54,733 nt of DNA from Planctomycetota bacterium (GCA_016220085.1 JACRIN010000057.1:1-54733); one strand, 5' to 3'; positions 24,762-35,639 are shown, counted from the first letter of the stretch. Numbers and translations: made by a program. The notes: generated by a model not told the origin, from the letters alone.

Positions 24762-26258
24762 GTGAGCACGCCGCGCGTCGAGTTCCGGTGGGTCGAGAAG
24801 AGCTTCGGCGGCGTGCACGCGCTCCGCGGCGTCTCGCTGACCGCGCTCGAGGGCGAGGTGCACGCGCTCGTCGGCGAGAACGGCGCCGGCAAGTCGACGC
24901 TCGCGAAGCTCCTCGCCGGCGTGCACGTCGCCGACGCGGGTGAGCTCCGGCTCGACGGCCGCGTCGTGCGCTTCGCGTCGCCGGCGCAAGCGCTCGCCGC
25001 GGGCGTCGCGATGGTCCACCAGGAGCTCGCGCTCTGTCCCGACCTCTCCATCGCCGAGAATTTCGCGCTCGGGCGACTGCCGCGCGTCGCCGGCTGGGTC
25101 CGCCGCGGCGCGTGCGAGGCGCGGGCGCGCGCGGCGCTCACCGAACTCGGGCTCGACGTCGATCCAAGTCGGCGCGTCGGCGAGCTCTCGGTCGCCGCCC
25201 GCACGTTGGTGTCGATCGCCGCCGTGCTCGATCGCGGCGCGCGCGTGCTCGTGTTCGACGAAGCGACCGCCGCGCTCGACGAGCGCGAGGCGAGCGACCT
25301 CTGCGCCCGCGTGCGCGCGCTCGCCGCCGCGGGCGCGACCGTGCTCTGGGTCTCGCATCGCCTGTCCGAGGTCCTCGCGATCGCCGATCACGTCTCGGTG
25401 CTGCGCGACGGCGCATTCGTCCGAGCGTTCAAGCGCGGCGAGGCCGACGAGGACGCGCTGATCCGGTCGATGATCGGTCGGCCGCTCGCGCGCACGCGAG
25501 CGAGCGGCGCCGTCGCCGATGCGCCGCTCGTGCTCTCGGTGCGCGACCTCGTCTCGCCGCGCGGGCTCGCCGGCGTTTCGTTCGACGTCCGCGCGGGCGA
25601 GCTCGTCGGTCTCGCCGGGCTGGTCGGCGCGGGCCGCACGCCGCTCCTCGAAGCGTTGTTCGGCCTCGATCCGGACGCGCGCGGCGAGGTGACGGTCGAG
25701 GGCCGGCGCGTGCCGCAAGGCGATGTGCGCGCGGCGCTCGCGGCGCGGATCGGGCTCGTGCCCGAGGATCGCAAGCGCCAGGGGCTGGTCGCCGCGCTCG
25801 GTGTACGCGCGAATTGGTCGCTCGGGCTCGAACGGCGTTTCGCGCGGCTCGGTTGGCTCGCGCGCGCTCGCGAGGCCGAGGCGGCGGGCGAGTCGCTCGC
25901 GCGCCTCGGCACGCAGTACGCGTCGCTCGAAGCGCCGGTCGCGACGCTGTCGGGCGGCAATCAGCAGAAGGTGATCTTCTGTCGGACGCTGGAACGCGAC
26001 CTCGCGTTGCTCTTGCTCGACGAACCGACGCGCGGCGTCGACGTCGGCGCGAAGCACGAGCTGCACGAGCTCGTCCGCAGCGTCGCCGCGAGCGGTCGCG
26101 CGGTCCTCTTCGCGACTTCGGACCTGCCCGAGCTCCTCGAGCTCGCGACGCGCGTCCTGGTGCTCTGCGAGGGCCGGATCGTCGACGACGTCGCGCGCGC
26201 CGACGCCACGGAAGAGCGTCTGGCGTGCGCGATGAGCGGCGTCAGCGCCGGAACCTGA
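24762..26258 (+). CDS. Sugar ABC transporter ATP-binding protein (RbsA/XylG type)
   Basis: 498 residues from GTG 24762. Two fused ATPase domains. Domain 1: Walker A GENGAGKST (about 39-47), Q loop MVHQEL, Walker B VLVFDEATAALD, H loop VSHRL; its signature, usually LSxGxxQ, reads LSVAARTLVSIA, so it is degenerate. Domain 2: a non-canonical Walker A GLVGAGRTPLLEAL, VPEDRKRQGL, a full signature LSGGNQQKVIF, and LLLDEPTRGVD. Degenerate sites are usual in CUT2 ATPases. It powers the permease at 19830 with the binding protein at 22891. The last 17 bp overlap the convergent gene at 26242. Confidence 0.92.
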   Translation: MSTPRVEFRWVEKSFGGVHALRGVSLTALEGEVHALVGENGAGKSTLAKLLAGVHVADAGELRLDGRVVRFASPAQALAAGVAMVHQELALCPDLSIAENFALGRLPRVAGWVRRGACEARARAALTELGLDVDPSRRVGELSVAARTLVSIAAVLDRGARVLVFDEATAALDEREASDLCARVRALAAAGATVLWVSHRLSEVLAIADHVSVLRDGAFVRAFKRGEADEDALIRSMIGRPLARTRASGAVADAPLVLSVRDLVSPRGLAGVSFDVRAGELVGLAGLVGAGRTPLLEALFGLDPDARGEVTVEGRRVPQGDVRAALAARIGLVPEDRKRQGLVAALGVRANWSLGLERRFARLGWLARAREAEAAGESLARLGTQYASLEAPVATLSGGNQQKVIFCRTLERDLALLLLDEPTRGVDVGAKHELHELVRSVAASGRAVLFATSDLPELLELATRVLVLCEGRIVDDVARADATEERLACAMSGVSAGT

Positions 26259-29200
26259 TCCGCGCGCGCTCGAGCTCGTCGACCGCGCTCGCGAACTGCA
26301 CGAACGTCTCGTAGCGCTCCTTCGGGATCAGGAACGGCGGCACCGCGAGCGCTCGCCGCAGCACCCACTTCCGCTCGCCGTCCGCGGGCCGCGTCGTCAG
26401 CGTGTACGTGCCGTCGCCGAACGCGAGCGCGCCTTGCGGGCCGTCGCCGTCGAGCGTCACGCCTTCGGGGAGCTCGAGCCGCACCTCCGCCGACGTCACG
26501 AACGCGCCGCCGAGGTAGTAGGGGAGTCTGCGCGCGCCTTCGCCGCCGGTCAGTTGGCTCGCGAGATCGAGAGGCGGCAGCGGGAAGCTCGCCGACAGCT
26601 CGCCGTTCGCGTCGTCGAGGAAGCGCTTGACCCTGCCCTTCATCGTGAAGATCAGCGGCAAGTCGTCGCCGTCGACGTTCGCGAACTCGAAGCTCGCGAG
26701 GTCGAAGTTCGGCACCAAGCTCGCGGCGACCTGCGTCGCGGTGCGCTTGCGCTGCGCCGTCGGCATGTCGCGGAAGCTCTCCTTCTGCGCGAACGCGACG
26801 TTGCCGGTCAACAGGAACGAGATGGCGACCTCCGCCGAGCGATCCGCCGCGACTTGGACGTCGAGCTCGATCCGTTGACCGACGCGGTCGATCAGCGGCA
26901 GGTCGGGCATCGAGAGGAAGCGGCGCGTGCGCGTGCCGAAGCACTCCGCGCGCGGCGCCTGCCCGATCGTCTTGCCGTAGGGCAGCGTCTTCGACGACGG
27001 ATCGCACCAGGCTTCCGGACCATCCTTCGGTCGGACGTGCACGAGCATGCGCCCGAGCCAACGGCTGACGTCGAAGAACTCGTCCTGCTTCTCGAGATCC
27101 GCCGCCGGATCCTGGTCGCGCGAGAACACGATCTCGTGCTCGATCCCCGCGGCGTCGAGCAGCGCCGAGAAAAGCCACACCGGATTGCCGTCGCGCGTCG
27201 CGAGCGCGCACGCGGCGGACGCGAACGTGCCGGCGTTGCGGCGGTCGAGGTTGCGCGCGACCCACGCGTAGAGAGCGCGCGCTCGGGCGTCCTCGCTCGC
27301 CGGGTTCGCGGCGCCGTTGGACCCGGCGAGCCCGGCGAGCGCCTCGCGGCACGCCTGCTCGATCGGCGGAGTGACGCGGGCGCTGACGGCGGCGAACGAT
27401 GCGAGCGCGGCCGCGAGGCGGTCGACGTTCGGGCGCATGCCGAACTCGACGTTCGGCAGGAAGCGCTCGGGCGGCGGCGCGCCGGGCTCGGGCACGATCC
27501 GCGGCGCGTCGTGCGACTCGAAGGTCCACGTGTACGTGCCGTCGCCGTTCGCGCCCTCGCGCGCGACGACTCCGACGAGCTCGCCGAAGTGACGCCGCGC
27601 GACGACGAGACCGAGCGACGGTGGCGCGGTCATCGAGTAGTGGGAGAGGTGGAAGGGCTCGTCGACGGACGCGAAGTGCCAGCGCGGGAAACGCACCACG
27701 CCGTCGCCCGGAGGCGGACTCCAATCGACCGTGACGGTCTCGATGAAGTCGCCGGGCTCGAGCGCGGGCATCACGTACTCGCCCTCGGACTCGATCGGCT
27801 CGATCTCGCGGCCGTCCGCCTTGCGCGTGACGACTTTCAGCACCTCGCCCGGCAAGCGCTGCGTGCCGTGCGCCTCGCACGCCTTCAGATCGCGCAGGTG
27901 CAGGATCGTGTGCGTGAGCGCCTCGTAGCCGCCGTCCGCGAACACGATCGAGTCCGACCAATCGAGCACGCGCACGACCGATTCGTCGGAGCGCACCGGC
28001 GCGTAGCTCGCGTACGCCGCCTTCGAACGCTCGTCGAGCGCGCGCCGGCGCGCGTCGATCGGCGCGAGCGGCCCCTCCGCGTCGAGCGCCTGGAGCTTGA
28101 CGTGGGAAGCGCGATCCGAGGGCTCGAGCGCGAGCACGCGCACCAATGCCTCGCGCTCGTCCTCGTGCCGGCCGAGTCGGTGAGCGAGCTCCGCGCGCCG
28201 CCGCCAGGGCTCCGAATCGCTCGGCGCGAGCTCCGCGGCGCGCGCGAACGCCGCGTCCGCTTCGTTGAGCCGCCCGACCTCGAGCAGGAAGCTCGCGTAG
28301 GAGAGCACCGGATCGGCGATCGCGGCGCGCGCGATCCGCGCGCGGTGCCAACGCTCGGCTTCGTCGATCAACCCGAGCGAGTGCGCGCGGTACGCGAGCG
28401 CCACGAGGCGCGATTGCGTCGCTCCGACGGCTGCGACCGCGCGCACGAGCGCGAGATAGGCGCTGGTCGAGCGTCCGGCGGCGTCGAGGCGCGCGATCGC
28501 GCGTTCGAACGCCGTCCAAGAGGGCGCGGGCGCCGCGAAGACGTGTTCGAGCGAGCGCTCCGCCTGCACGGTGAGCCCGAGGTCGTCGTAGACGCGCTCC
28601 AGCTCGAGCCACGCCTCCTCGCGCTCGGGCGCGAGCTCGGTCAGCGCGATCAAGCTCGTCAGCGCCTCCTCCTTCTTTTCCTCGCTCGCGAGCCGGCGCG
28701 CGAGCTCGAGCGCGGCGCGGTAGCTCCTCGGCTCGAGCTCGAACGCCTTGGCGTACAGCTCGCGCGCGCGGTTGCGCCGCCATGCGTCCGGCAGATGCGG
28801 CGCGTCGCGCACGACGGTGCCGCAGAGCGACGCGAGCGCCGCGTCGTTCGGCGCGGCGGCGACCGCGGCCTCGACGTGCGCGAGCCCGTCGGCGGCGGAG
28901 CCGTCGAGCACCGTCAGCACGCCGAGCACCGCCTCGGTGCACGGCCCGCGGCGTTCGAGCTTGGACAGCACCGAGATCGAATCGGTCGACCGGACCTGCG
29001 TGTCGCTCGGCGGACCGACGCCGTCGTACTCGCGCGGCTTCGACGAGCGGCCCGGGCGGAGGCCGGCGAGCGGCTCGCCGCGCTCGTCGAGCACGCGCAC
29101 CGCGAACGTCGCGTCAGCGTCGGTCGCGACCGAGAGCACGAGCACGTTCGCCCCGCGCGCGACGCGCACGGGGACGAGCTCGAGTCCGGATCGCGGGCCC

Positions 29201-30147
29201 GCGCGGTAGTCGACGCGACCGCTCGACTCGGCGTTGAACGTCCAATCGAACGACGGATCCGCGGCCGAGAAGGTCCACGGCGCGTTCTGCGTGCTCGCGA
29301 CGTCGAACACGAACGACCCGCGGCCGTCGCGCGCGTCGATCTCGAGCCACGCGGCCGTCGCGCGCTCGGCCTCGAACTCGAACGCGAGCAACGCGTGCCC
29401 TTCGCGCGAGCCGAGCACCAGGTCGAGCCGCGGCGTCGTCGCTTCGAGCGGCGAGCGCACGCGCTGCTGCCAGCGCAAGCGCGCCCCGAGCAGGCCGTCG
29501 TGCTCGCGGTCGAATCCGGGGTCGGCGAGTCGAGCGCTCTCGTTGCGCGCCGCGTCGACATCGTCGATCGGACCGAGCGGGCCGAGCACGGAAAACCGCG
29601 AGAGCCAGCCGGGGAACGCGTCGACGGGCTCGCCTTCGAGCGACGCGGACCCGGCGCGCACCCGCGCTTGGAGCCGCGCGAGCTCGCCGCGCGCGCGGAA
29701 CGACATCGCGTCGCCCGAGAGCGCGAGCACGGCGTCACGGAGCTCCGGCGTCGACGCGAAGAGCTCCTGATCCGCCGACACGAGCCGCAGCGTCGCCTCG
29801 ACCAGCGGATGCGCGGGCTCGGCGCGCACGCGGGCGAGCCAACGCTCGGCGTTCGCGCGCTGGGTCGCGTGCGGATCGTTGTCGCCGACGAGCGCGCGCG
29901 CCCCGACTTCGACGTCCGTGCTCTGCGAGGGCGCGGTGCTTCGCGACGGGTCCGTGCTCGGCGCGGGGTCGGTGCTCCGCGACGGCTCAGTGCTCCGCGG
30001 CGGTTCCGCGCTCGGCGCGGGTTCCGTGCTCGGCGAGGAGACGGCGCTGATCGCGGTGCCGGCGCCCTGCGCGCAAAGTCGCGACGGCAGGGAGAGCGTT
30101 GCGAGCGCACAGAGCGTCGCGAACACGAACTGGAATGGGCGGCTCAC
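26242..30147 (-). CDS. Exported DUF3857/TPR/transglutaminase-like protein, catalytic Cys missing
   Basis: 1301 residues from ATG 30147, overlapping the stop of its upstream paralog by 4 nt (ATGA). A cleavable signal (about 1-27) is followed by a low-complexity S-T-E/D-P region (about 38-78), a beta-rich N-terminal domain, a TPR section (about 400-690), a DUF3857 domain (about 710-900, ESVVRVLDWSDSIV) and a transglutaminase-like domain. In the last, the active-site segment that reads GDCKDKS in the paralog reads R-D-G987-N-P-V, so the catalytic Cys is Gly, while the His (MLVHVRPKDG) and Asp (AWCDPSSK) remain. The C-terminal 200 residues form another beta domain. Probably periplasmic and non-catalytic; partner of the upstream protein. 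Confidence 0.85.
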   Translation of the reverse strand: MSRPFQFVFATLCALATLSLPSRLCAQGAGTAISAVSSPSTEPAPSAEPPRSTEPSRSTDPAPSTDPSRSTAPSQSTDVEVGARALVGDNDPHATQRANAERWLARVRAEPAHPLVEATLRLVSADQELFASTPELRDAVLALSGDAMSFRARGELARLQARVRAGSASLEGEPVDAFPGWLSRFSVLGPLGPIDDVDAARNESARLADPGFDREHDGLLGARLRWQQRVRSPLEATTPRLDLVLGSREGHALLAFEFEAERATAAWLEIDARDGRGSFVFDVASTQNAPWTFSAADPSFDWTFNAESSGRVDYRAGPRSGLELVPVRVARGANVLVLSVATDADATFAVRVLDERGEPLAGLRPGRSSKPREYDGVGPPSDTQVRSTDSISVLSKLERRGPCTEAVLGVLTVLDGSAADGLAHVEAAVAAAPNDAALASLCGTVVRDAPHLPDAWRRNRARELYAKAFELEPRSYRAALELARRLASEEKKEEALTSLIALTELAPEREEAWLELERVYDDLGLTVQAERSLEHVFAAPAPSWTAFERAIARLDAAGRSTSAYLALVRAVAAVGATQSRLVALAYRAHSLGLIDEAERWHRARIARAAIADPVLSYASFLLEVGRLNEADAAFARAAELAPSDSEPWRRRAELAHRLGRHEDEREALVRVLALEPSDRASHVKLQALDAEGPLAPIDARRRALDERSKAAYASYAPVRSDESVVRVLDWSDSIVFADGGYEALTHTILHLRDLKACEAHGTQRLPGEVLKVVTRKADGREIEPIESEGEYVMPALEPGDFIETVTVDWSPPPGDGVVRFPRWHFASVDEPFHLSHYSMTAPPSLGLVVARRHFGELVGVVAREGANGDGTYTWTFESHDAPRIVPEPGAPPPERFLPNVEFGMRPNVDRLAAALASFAAVSARVTPPIEQACREALAGLAGSNGAANPASEDARARALYAWVARNLDRRNAGTFASAACALATRDGNPVWLFSALLDAAGIEHEIVFSRDQDPAADLEKQDEFFDVSRWLGRMLVHVRPKDGPEAWCDPSSKTLPYGKTIGQAPRAECFGTRTRRFLSMPDLPLIDRVGQRIELDVQVAADRSAEVAISFLLTGNVAFAQKESFRDMPTAQRKRTATQVAASLVPNFDLASFEFANVDGDDLPLIFTMKGRVKRFLDDANGELSASFPLPPLDLASQLTGGEGARRLPYYLGGAFVTSAEVRLELPEGVTLDGDGPQGALAFGDGTYTLTTRPADGERKWVLRRALAVPPFLIPKERYETFVQFASAVDELERARIRFRR

Positions 30148-33100
30148 TTGTCACCTCCGGTCTTGCCGGCTTCGCGAGGACTCGGCGGTTGGATGCGGAT
30201 CGCGCGCTGTTCGGCCTGACGGATCGCCTGCATCGCGTCGCGGAAATCGGCGTAGCGCGCCAGCGGGATGCGGCGCTCGTCCAGACGGAAGAGGCGACGG
30301 ATCGCGAGCTCGTTCCCGCGCTGCTCGACGGAGAGCGAGTACGAGCACAGCCCTTCCGCGCGGATGTCGACGGCGGGCGGGAGCTCGACGACGCGCGCGC
30401 CTTCGGGCAGCGCGTAGACGAGCTCGAGATCCTCGAGGAACGGCCGATCGAGCACGACGTCGAAGCGGCGCTCGTCCGGCGGCTCGACCGCGACGCGATC
30501 GAGGCCGAAGCGCTCGAACGCGAGCCGCAGCGTCGCGCCGTCGGGCTCGCGCGTCCAGAGGTTCTGCGCGCGGAACTCCGCTTCGAGCGACGCGGGCGCG
30601 CCGAGGTCCTCGAGCGCCGACGTCTCGACGCGGCGCACCTCGACCTTGCCGAAGGCTTCGCCGACCGAATCCGCGAAGCGCTTCGCGAGGTCGCCCTTCT
30701 CGCCGCCGAACTGGTAGCGCAACTGCACGCCGAACGCGCCGTTGCTCGCGTCGCGATACGCGACGGTGCCCGAGCCGTCCGGTTCGAGCGCGACGCGCAA
30801 CTTGCGCAAGCGCGCGTTCTCCTCAGGCGGAGCGAACGGGATCGCGTGGACCGTGCCGCCCGATGCGTCGACGTGGAGCACGTTCGCGCCTTGGTCGTCG
30901 CTGCGCAGGTACTCGATCGGATTGCGATCGGCGGTCGCGTCGAGGTAGTAGCCTGGTCGGTCGGCGGTCGGCTTCACGTACGCGATGCAGTGGTTGAAGT
31001 GCTCGACCATCGCGGCGGCGAGCGGCTCGTCGGGCCGGAAGTAGTCCGCCTTGATCACCACCGGATTCGCTTCGACGCCGATCTGCTTCAGGAGCTCGAC
31101 CAGCAGGATCGACTTGTCCTTGCAGTCGCCGAAACGCCGCTCGAAGATCGTCGACGCGCTGTAGGGCTGGTAGCCGTGCGGCCCGAACTCCCACGCGTTG
31201 TAGCGGATCTCCTGGCCGACGAAGCGGGCGAGCGCGCGCACCTTGTCGCGCTCGGAGGTGAGTCCGGCGGTCAGCTCCACGACCTTCGCTTTCATCGCGG
31301 GAGTGCTGACGAACTCGTCCTCGATCAACGCCCACCACCACTTCGCGAACGCGTTCCAGTTCGCGTACGTCGAAAGATCGACGCGCGGAGCGAATTCCTC
31401 GCGCCGCGGCATCGCGCTCTCGAGCGGCGGCCGCACCAGGTTCCTCGCGACCCAACGGTGCACGGTGCGGCCCTGCTCGTCGACGCCGGTCGAACGTTCG
31501 AGGCCGCTCGCGTTGCGCTCGGCCGCGTGGATCTCCATCGCCGGCGGCACGATCACGACGAGCTCGGAACGCGCGACCGGCGCGAGCGGATCGGGCGCGT
31601 CGGAGTAGAAGACGTGGCTCAACCCGAAGTACTCGCCGAAGACGTCGGGCTCGGTCTCGTCGACGCGGTACTCGACGTCGAGCACGTCGCCGACCGAGAG
31701 CGGCGGCACGTCGTAGACGCGGACGCGATACGAGCCGTTCGATTGATCGCGGCGCGGCGGCGGTGCGCTCTCGACGCGGCCGTCGGCGCGCAGGACGCGC
31801 AGCTCGCGCACCTCGAGCGACGCGCCCGCCGGGTAGGGGAGGCCGAAGCGATCGAGCGCCTTGATGCCGCCTGCGTTCTGCACGCGCAGCACGAGGTGCT
31901 CGTAGTGCGACTCGCCGCCGTCGGTGCCGACGCGGTAGACCACGGTGCGATCGAGGACGGCGACGGGCTCGTTCTCGGCGCCGGCGGGCGCGGCGGCCTT
32001 CACCAGCTCGCGCGCGTCGCGGCGATAGGGCTCCTCGAACGGATCGCGCGAGCTCTCGGCGAGCCACGCGCGTTGCCGGCGGGCGAGCGCGTCGCCCGGG
32101 TCGAGCCGCAGGAGCTCCGCGAGCTCGCGATCGGCGCGCGCGAGGTCGCCTTCACGCACCGCGAGCGTCGCGGCGGCGCGCAGCAGCGCTTCGTCCTCGG
32201 GCGCGAGCGAGCGCGCGGCCTCGAGGTGCTCGCGAGCGCGCACGAGGTCGCCCGAGTGCTCGTAGACGAACGCGACGGCGAGCCGCGCGTCGAACGCGAA
32301 CGGCGACGACGCGAACAGCGACTCGGCGAGCGACGCGACGCACGCGCGGCCGTCGGCGCCGGGCGTCAGCCGGCCGGCATCCGCGTAGCGCTGCAAGAGC
32401 TCGTCGAAGACCGGCCCGACGTTCCGGCGCTCCGCGAACGCGCGTTCGAGCAGCGCGAGCGCCGCGTCGCGTTCGCCGCGCGCGGTCGCGAGTTCGGCGA
32501 GCCGGACCAACGCGGACGCCGACGTGCGCGCCTCTTCGAGCGCGAGCGCGTCCTCGCCGACGCGCTCCGCCTCCGCGTCGTGATCGAGCATGCTCAACGC
32601 GGCCGCACACGTGTTCGCGATCGCGAACGAGTTCGGCGCGGCCTCGCGGGCGCGCAACGCGCACTCGAGCGCTCGCGACGGGATCGGATTCGCTTGCAGG
32701 TAGAACGCGGCGAGCGAAAACCAGGCGAGCGCGTGCCCCGGCTCGCGCTCGACGACCGCGTGCAACGCGTCGAGCTCGGGCTGCACCTGCCGTTCGCTCG
32801 GCGCCGTGATCGCCGACGGCCGGCGCGCCCACGCGACGAGCCAGCGCGCGTTCGCGTCGTCGGGCGCGAGGTCGCGGGCATGCTCGGCGAGCTCGATCTT
32901 GCGCTTCGAGGCGATGTCCTCGCCGTCGCGCAGGAGCGCGAGCAACGCGGCGAGCCGGGCGGCGAGCTCGTCGTCGGCGCGGGCCGCGAGCGTCTCGGCG
33001 ATGCGGCGCGGCGCGGCGCCCATGGGCTCGATCGCGGCGAGCGTCGGAGTCGCCGCGCGAGACGCATCGACGGCGACGTCGGTCGCCGGCCGGCCGTCGA

Positions 33101-34046
33101 GCTCGGTGAAGCGCGCCTCGAACACCCAATCGGGCCACTCCTCGATCGCGAGCTTGACCACGAGTTGGTTGGTGCCCGCCTGGAGCGGCACGACGACGAC
33201 GTCTTGATCGGAGTGGAACGGCCGGCGCACCTTGCGCGCGAGCGCGGCGCGTCCGTTGACGAATACCTTGACCGCGCACGACGAGCCGACGTGCAGCGCG
33301 AGCTCGCGCAAAGTGGCGCTCGACACGGCGGTCGCGAGGTAGACGACGACCTGCGAGTTCGGTCGGACGAGCTGCTCGATGCCGATGCGGCCGAGCGGGT
33401 GCTCGGCGGCCGGATTGCGGCGCCATTGCACCTCGCGCTCCTTGCCCGGCAGCGTCGCGGCGAGGTCGACCGAAGTCTCCGGCGGATACGCGACGTCGAA
33501 CCCGCCGCCGCGCTCGTTGTCGAAGGGGCCGATCAGTTGCCATTCGGTCACGTTGCCGAGCGCGCGGGTCATCGCTCGCGCGCGCTCGATCCGACCGCCG
33601 TTGCGCAACGCGGAGGCGTGCAGCCGTTCGAGCGTCGCGGCGAGCTCCCACGGCGTCGACTCCGGCAAGCGATCGAGCGGCGCGAGCGCGTCGAGCGTCC
33701 GCTTCCAAGTGTCCGCCGACTGGCAGATCTCGGTCCAGAGTTCAGCGGCGGCGAGGCTGTCGGCGACGACGAGCTCGTCGCTCCACGCACCGCTCGCGAC
33801 GCGCTCGACGAGCTCCTTCGCCGCGAGATCCTGCGCCGCGAGCAAGTCCGCCTTGCCGTAGAGAGCGAGCACGCGGTCGGCGAGCCGCGGGACGAGCCGC
33901 GCGGCTCCGCGTGCGCCCGGGGGCGAACCGACGAGCGCCGCGGGGGGCGAGTCGGCGCCGGGCGCGACCGTGGTTTCGGACGGAGACGTGCAGGCGCCGA
34001 GGACGATGCAGAGCGCGAACGCGCCGCGAACGAGGACTTTGAGCAT
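30144..34046 (-). CDS. DUF3857/TPR/transglutaminase lipoprotein
   Basis: 1300 residues from ATG 34046. Lipobox LGAC (Cys19) makes it a lipoprotein. The N-terminal part has [21 protein letters not shown], a beta-sandwich with a second strand set ending [17 protein letters not shown], then TPR-like helices (about 330-680), a DUF3857 domain (about 690-880) and a transglutaminase core with Cys975 in [17 protein letters not shown], His in HFNHCIAYV and Asp in YYLDATADR: the Cys-His-Asp triad is present. The reaction is not known for this family; in transglutaminase folds, peptide cleavage or crosslinking. It forms a two-gene operon with a same-size paralog that lacks the Cys. A minus-strand TAGCCT (34062-34057) ends 10 nt before the ATG. 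Confidence 0.88.
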   Translation of the reverse strand: MLKVLVRGAFALCIVLGACTSPSETTVAPGADSPPAALVGSPPGARGAARLVPRLADRVLALYGKADLLAAQDLAAKELVERVASGAWSDELVVADSLAAAELWTEICQSADTWKRTLDALAPLDRLPESTPWELAATLERLHASALRNGGRIERARAMTRALGNVTEWQLIGPFDNERGGGFDVAYPPETSVDLAATLPGKEREVQWRRNPAAEHPLGRIGIEQLVRPNSQVVVYLATAVSSATLRELALHVGSSCAVKVFVNGRAALARKVRRPFHSDQDVVVVPLQAGTNQLVVKLAIEEWPDWVFEARFTELDGRPATDVAVDASRAATPTLAAIEPMGAAPRRIAETLAARADDELAARLAALLALLRDGEDIASKRKIELAEHARDLAPDDANARWLVAWARRPSAITAPSERQVQPELDALHAVVEREPGHALAWFSLAAFYLQANPIPSRALECALRAREAAPNSFAIANTCAAALSMLDHDAEAERVGEDALALEEARTSASALVRLAELATARGERDAALALLERAFAERRNVGPVFDELLQRYADAGRLTPGADGRACVASLAESLFASSPFAFDARLAVAFVYEHSGDLVRAREHLEAARSLAPEDEALLRAAATLAVREGDLARADRELAELLRLDPGDALARRQRAWLAESSRDPFEEPYRRDARELVKAAAPAGAENEPVAVLDRTVVYRVGTDGGESHYEHLVLRVQNAGGIKALDRFGLPYPAGASLEVRELRVLRADGRVESAPPPRRDQSNGSYRVRVYDVPPLSVGDVLDVEYRVDETEPDVFGEYFGLSHVFYSDAPDPLAPVARSELVVIVPPAMEIHAAERNASGLERSTGVDEQGRTVHRWVARNLVRPPLESAMPRREEFAPRVDLSTYANWNAFAKWWWALIEDEFVSTPAMKAKVVELTAGLTSERDKVRALARFVGQEIRYNAWEFGPHGYQPYSASTIFERRFGDCKDKSILLVELLKQIGVEANPVVIKADYFRPDEPLAAAMVEHFNHCIAYVKPTADRPGYYLDATADRNPIEYLRSDDQGANVLHVDASGGTVHAIPFAPPEENARLRKLRVALEPDGSGTVAYRDASNGAFGVQLRYQFGGEKGDLAKRFADSVGEAFGKVEVRRVETSALEDLGAPASLEAEFRAQNLWTREPDGATLRLAFERFGLDRVAVEPPDERRFDVVLDRPFLEDLELVYALPEGARVVELPPAVDIRAEGLCSYSLSVEQRGNELAIRRLFRLDERRIPLARYADFRDAMQAIRQAEQRAIRIQPPSPREAGKTGGDK

Positions 34047-34146
34047 GGCGCCGAAGAGGCTACTCGCCGCGCGCGGCCGAAACGAACGCGCGTCCGGCTT
34101 TCACTGCTCGGCGCGCGCCGCGCGACGAAGTCGTACCGGCGGCGGC

Positions 34147-34180
34147 TACAATCGCCGCCTTCCACGAACCTCGCCAGGAG
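34147..34180 (+). promoter_or_regulatory. putative -10 TACAAT and ribosome site AGGAG before xylA
   Basis: TACAAT (34147-34152, five of six to consensus) lies 34 nt before the xylA ATG, and AGGAG (34176-34180) is 6 nt before it. The divergent gap of 140 bp also serves the minus-strand lipoprotein gene. Confidence 0.5.
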
Positions 34181-34186
34181 CCCCGC

Positions 34187-35359
34187 ATGGACGCGTACGA
34201 CCCGACTCCCGCAGACCGTTTCTCGTTCGGCCTCTGGACGGTCGGCAATCCCGGTCGCGATCCGTTCGGCGAGGCGGTTCGGCCGGTGCTGAAGCCGACC
34301 GAGCTCGTCAAGAAGCTCGCCGAATGCGGCGCGTGGGGCGTCAACCTGCACGACAACGACCTGGTGCCGTTCGGTGCGAGCGCGAAGGAGCGTGACACGC
34401 TGGTCGCGGAGTTCAAGGCGACCTTGGAGGACTGCGGCATGGTCGTGCCGATGGCGACGACCAATCTGTTCTCGCATCCGATCTTCAAGGACGGTGCGTT
34501 CACCGCGAACAATCCGCGGGTCCGCGCCTTCGCGCTGAAGAAGACGTTGGCGTCGATCGAGCTCGGCGTCGAGCTCGGCGCGAAGATCTACGTCTTCTGG
34601 GGCGGACGCGAAGGCGTCGAGTGCGACGCGTGCCGCGATCCGCGCACGGCGATCGCGCGCATGCGTGACGCGCTCGACTTCCTGTGCGAGTACGTGAAGG
34701 ACCGCCGCTACGACCTCGTCTTCGCGCTCGAAGCGAAGCCGAACGAGCCGCGCAGCGACATCTACATGCCGACGACGGGGCACATGCTCCACCTCATCTC
34801 GACGCTCGCGCATCCCGAGATGGTCGGCGTCAATCCGGAGGTCGCTCACGAGAACATGGCCGGGCTCTCGTTCGTGCACGCGGTCGCGCAGGCGATGGAG
34901 GCGAAGAAGCTCTTCCACATCGACCTCAACGCGCAGAAGATCGGCCGCTACGACCAGGACCTGCGATTCGGCTCCGAGGACCTGAAGCAAGCGTTCCTGT
35001 TGGTGCGTTTGCTCGAAGGCACCGCCGGCGGCGAGCCGTATCGCGGACCGCTGCACTTCGACAGCCATGCGTACCGCACCGAGGACTTCGACGGCGTGTG
35101 GGAGTTCGCGCGCGGCTCGATGCGCACCTACAAGCTCCTGAAGGCGCGCGCTGCCGAGTTCGACGCCGATCCCGAAGTGCGCCAGCTCGTCGCCGAGAAG
35201 CGCGATCCGAAGCTCGAGCCGTTGCTCCGCGGCTTCTCGCGCGACAAGGCGAAACAGCTCGCCGCGCTCGAGCTCGACGCGAGCGCCGTCGCGCGCGAGG
35301 GGTTGCGCTACGAGCGGCTCGATCAGCTCTTGACCGAGCACCTGCTCGGCGTGCGCTGA
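34187..35359 (+). CDS. xylA: Xylose isomerase
   Basis: 390 residues. Catalytic and metal motifs are intact: NLHDNDLVP with His55 and Asp58, [20 protein letters not shown] with the metal Glu and catalytic Lys, [12 protein letters not shown] with metal Glu and His, and [20 protein letters not shown] with metal Asp residues. The enzyme interconverts D-xylose and D-xylulose (and glucose/fructose in vitro) in the cytoplasm. At about 390 residues without the N-terminal extension it is the shorter class I (actinobacterial-type) enzyme rather than the 440-residue class II enzyme. xylB follows 280 bp later, and a CUT2 importer lies upstream. Confidence 0.97.
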   Translation: MDAYDPTPADRFSFGLWTVGNPGRDPFGEAVRPVLKPTELVKKLAECGAWGVNLHDNDLVPFGASAKERDTLVAEFKATLEDCGMVVPMATTNLFSHPIFKDGAFTANNPRVRAFALKKTLASIELGVELGAKIYVFWGGREGVECDACRDPRTAIARMRDALDFLCEYVKDRRYDLVFALEAKPNEPRSDIYMPTTGHMLHLISTLAHPEMVGVNPEVAHENMAGLSFVHAVAQAMEAKKLFHIDLNAQKIGRYDQDLRFGSEDLKQAFLLVRLLEGTAGGEPYRGPLHFDSHAYRTEDFDGVWEFARGSMRTYKLLKARAAEFDADPEVRQLVAEKRDPKLEPLLRGFSRDKAKQLAALELDASAVAREGLRYERLDQLLTEHLLGVR

Positions 35360-35414
35360 TCGGACCCGCGCACGCGGAGCCTACTCCGCGCAGGCTGCCG
35401 ACGTTCGGCGCATC

Positions 35415-35540
35415 GTGTGCGGCGAGTCGCGCAGCGAGCCGCACGCCGACCTCGGCGCCGCCGGGTTCACCGCGCGCGGCATCGAATTCGGCGTGCGCGA
35501 CGGGCGTGAGCTGGTGTGGTGCACGTTGCCGTTGCCGTGA
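35415..35540 (+). CDS. Possible small ORF or gene remnant between xylA and xylB
   Basis: In the 280-bp gap a 41-codon frame from GTG 35415 ends at TGA 35538-35540. Codon third positions are almost all G/C, unlike random intergenic sequence, and the peptide (GFTARGIEFGVRDGRELVW in its middle) looks protein-like. The frame stays open upstream to the xylA stop without an ATG. It could be the C-terminal relic of a lost gene or a real short protein. No homology recognised. Confidence 0.25.
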   Translation: MCGESRSEPHADLGAAGFTARGIEFGVRDGRELVWCTLPLP

Positions 35541-35590
35541 CGCGCGCCCGACGCGCTCTCGGATCGCCGCGCCTGCTCCTGCCGTGACGC

Positions 35591-35620
35591 TTGCCGATCG
35601 CCGGTCGTCGCGAGTACCGT
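35591..35620 (+). promoter_or_regulatory. Putative xylB promoter
   Basis: TTGCCG (35591-35596) and TACCGT (35615-35620) are spaced by 18 bp, and GAAAGG (35629-35634) lies 5 nt before the xylB ATG. This suggests xylB can be transcribed apart from xylA. Confidence 0.4.
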
Positions 35621-35639
35621 CGCGGCGCGAAAGGCGCGC

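Noticed and set aside
26242..26258. Overlap of the ATPase gene with the convergent transglutaminase-like gene as an error
   Set aside because: Both ends have good codon use and stops; short convergent overlaps are common.
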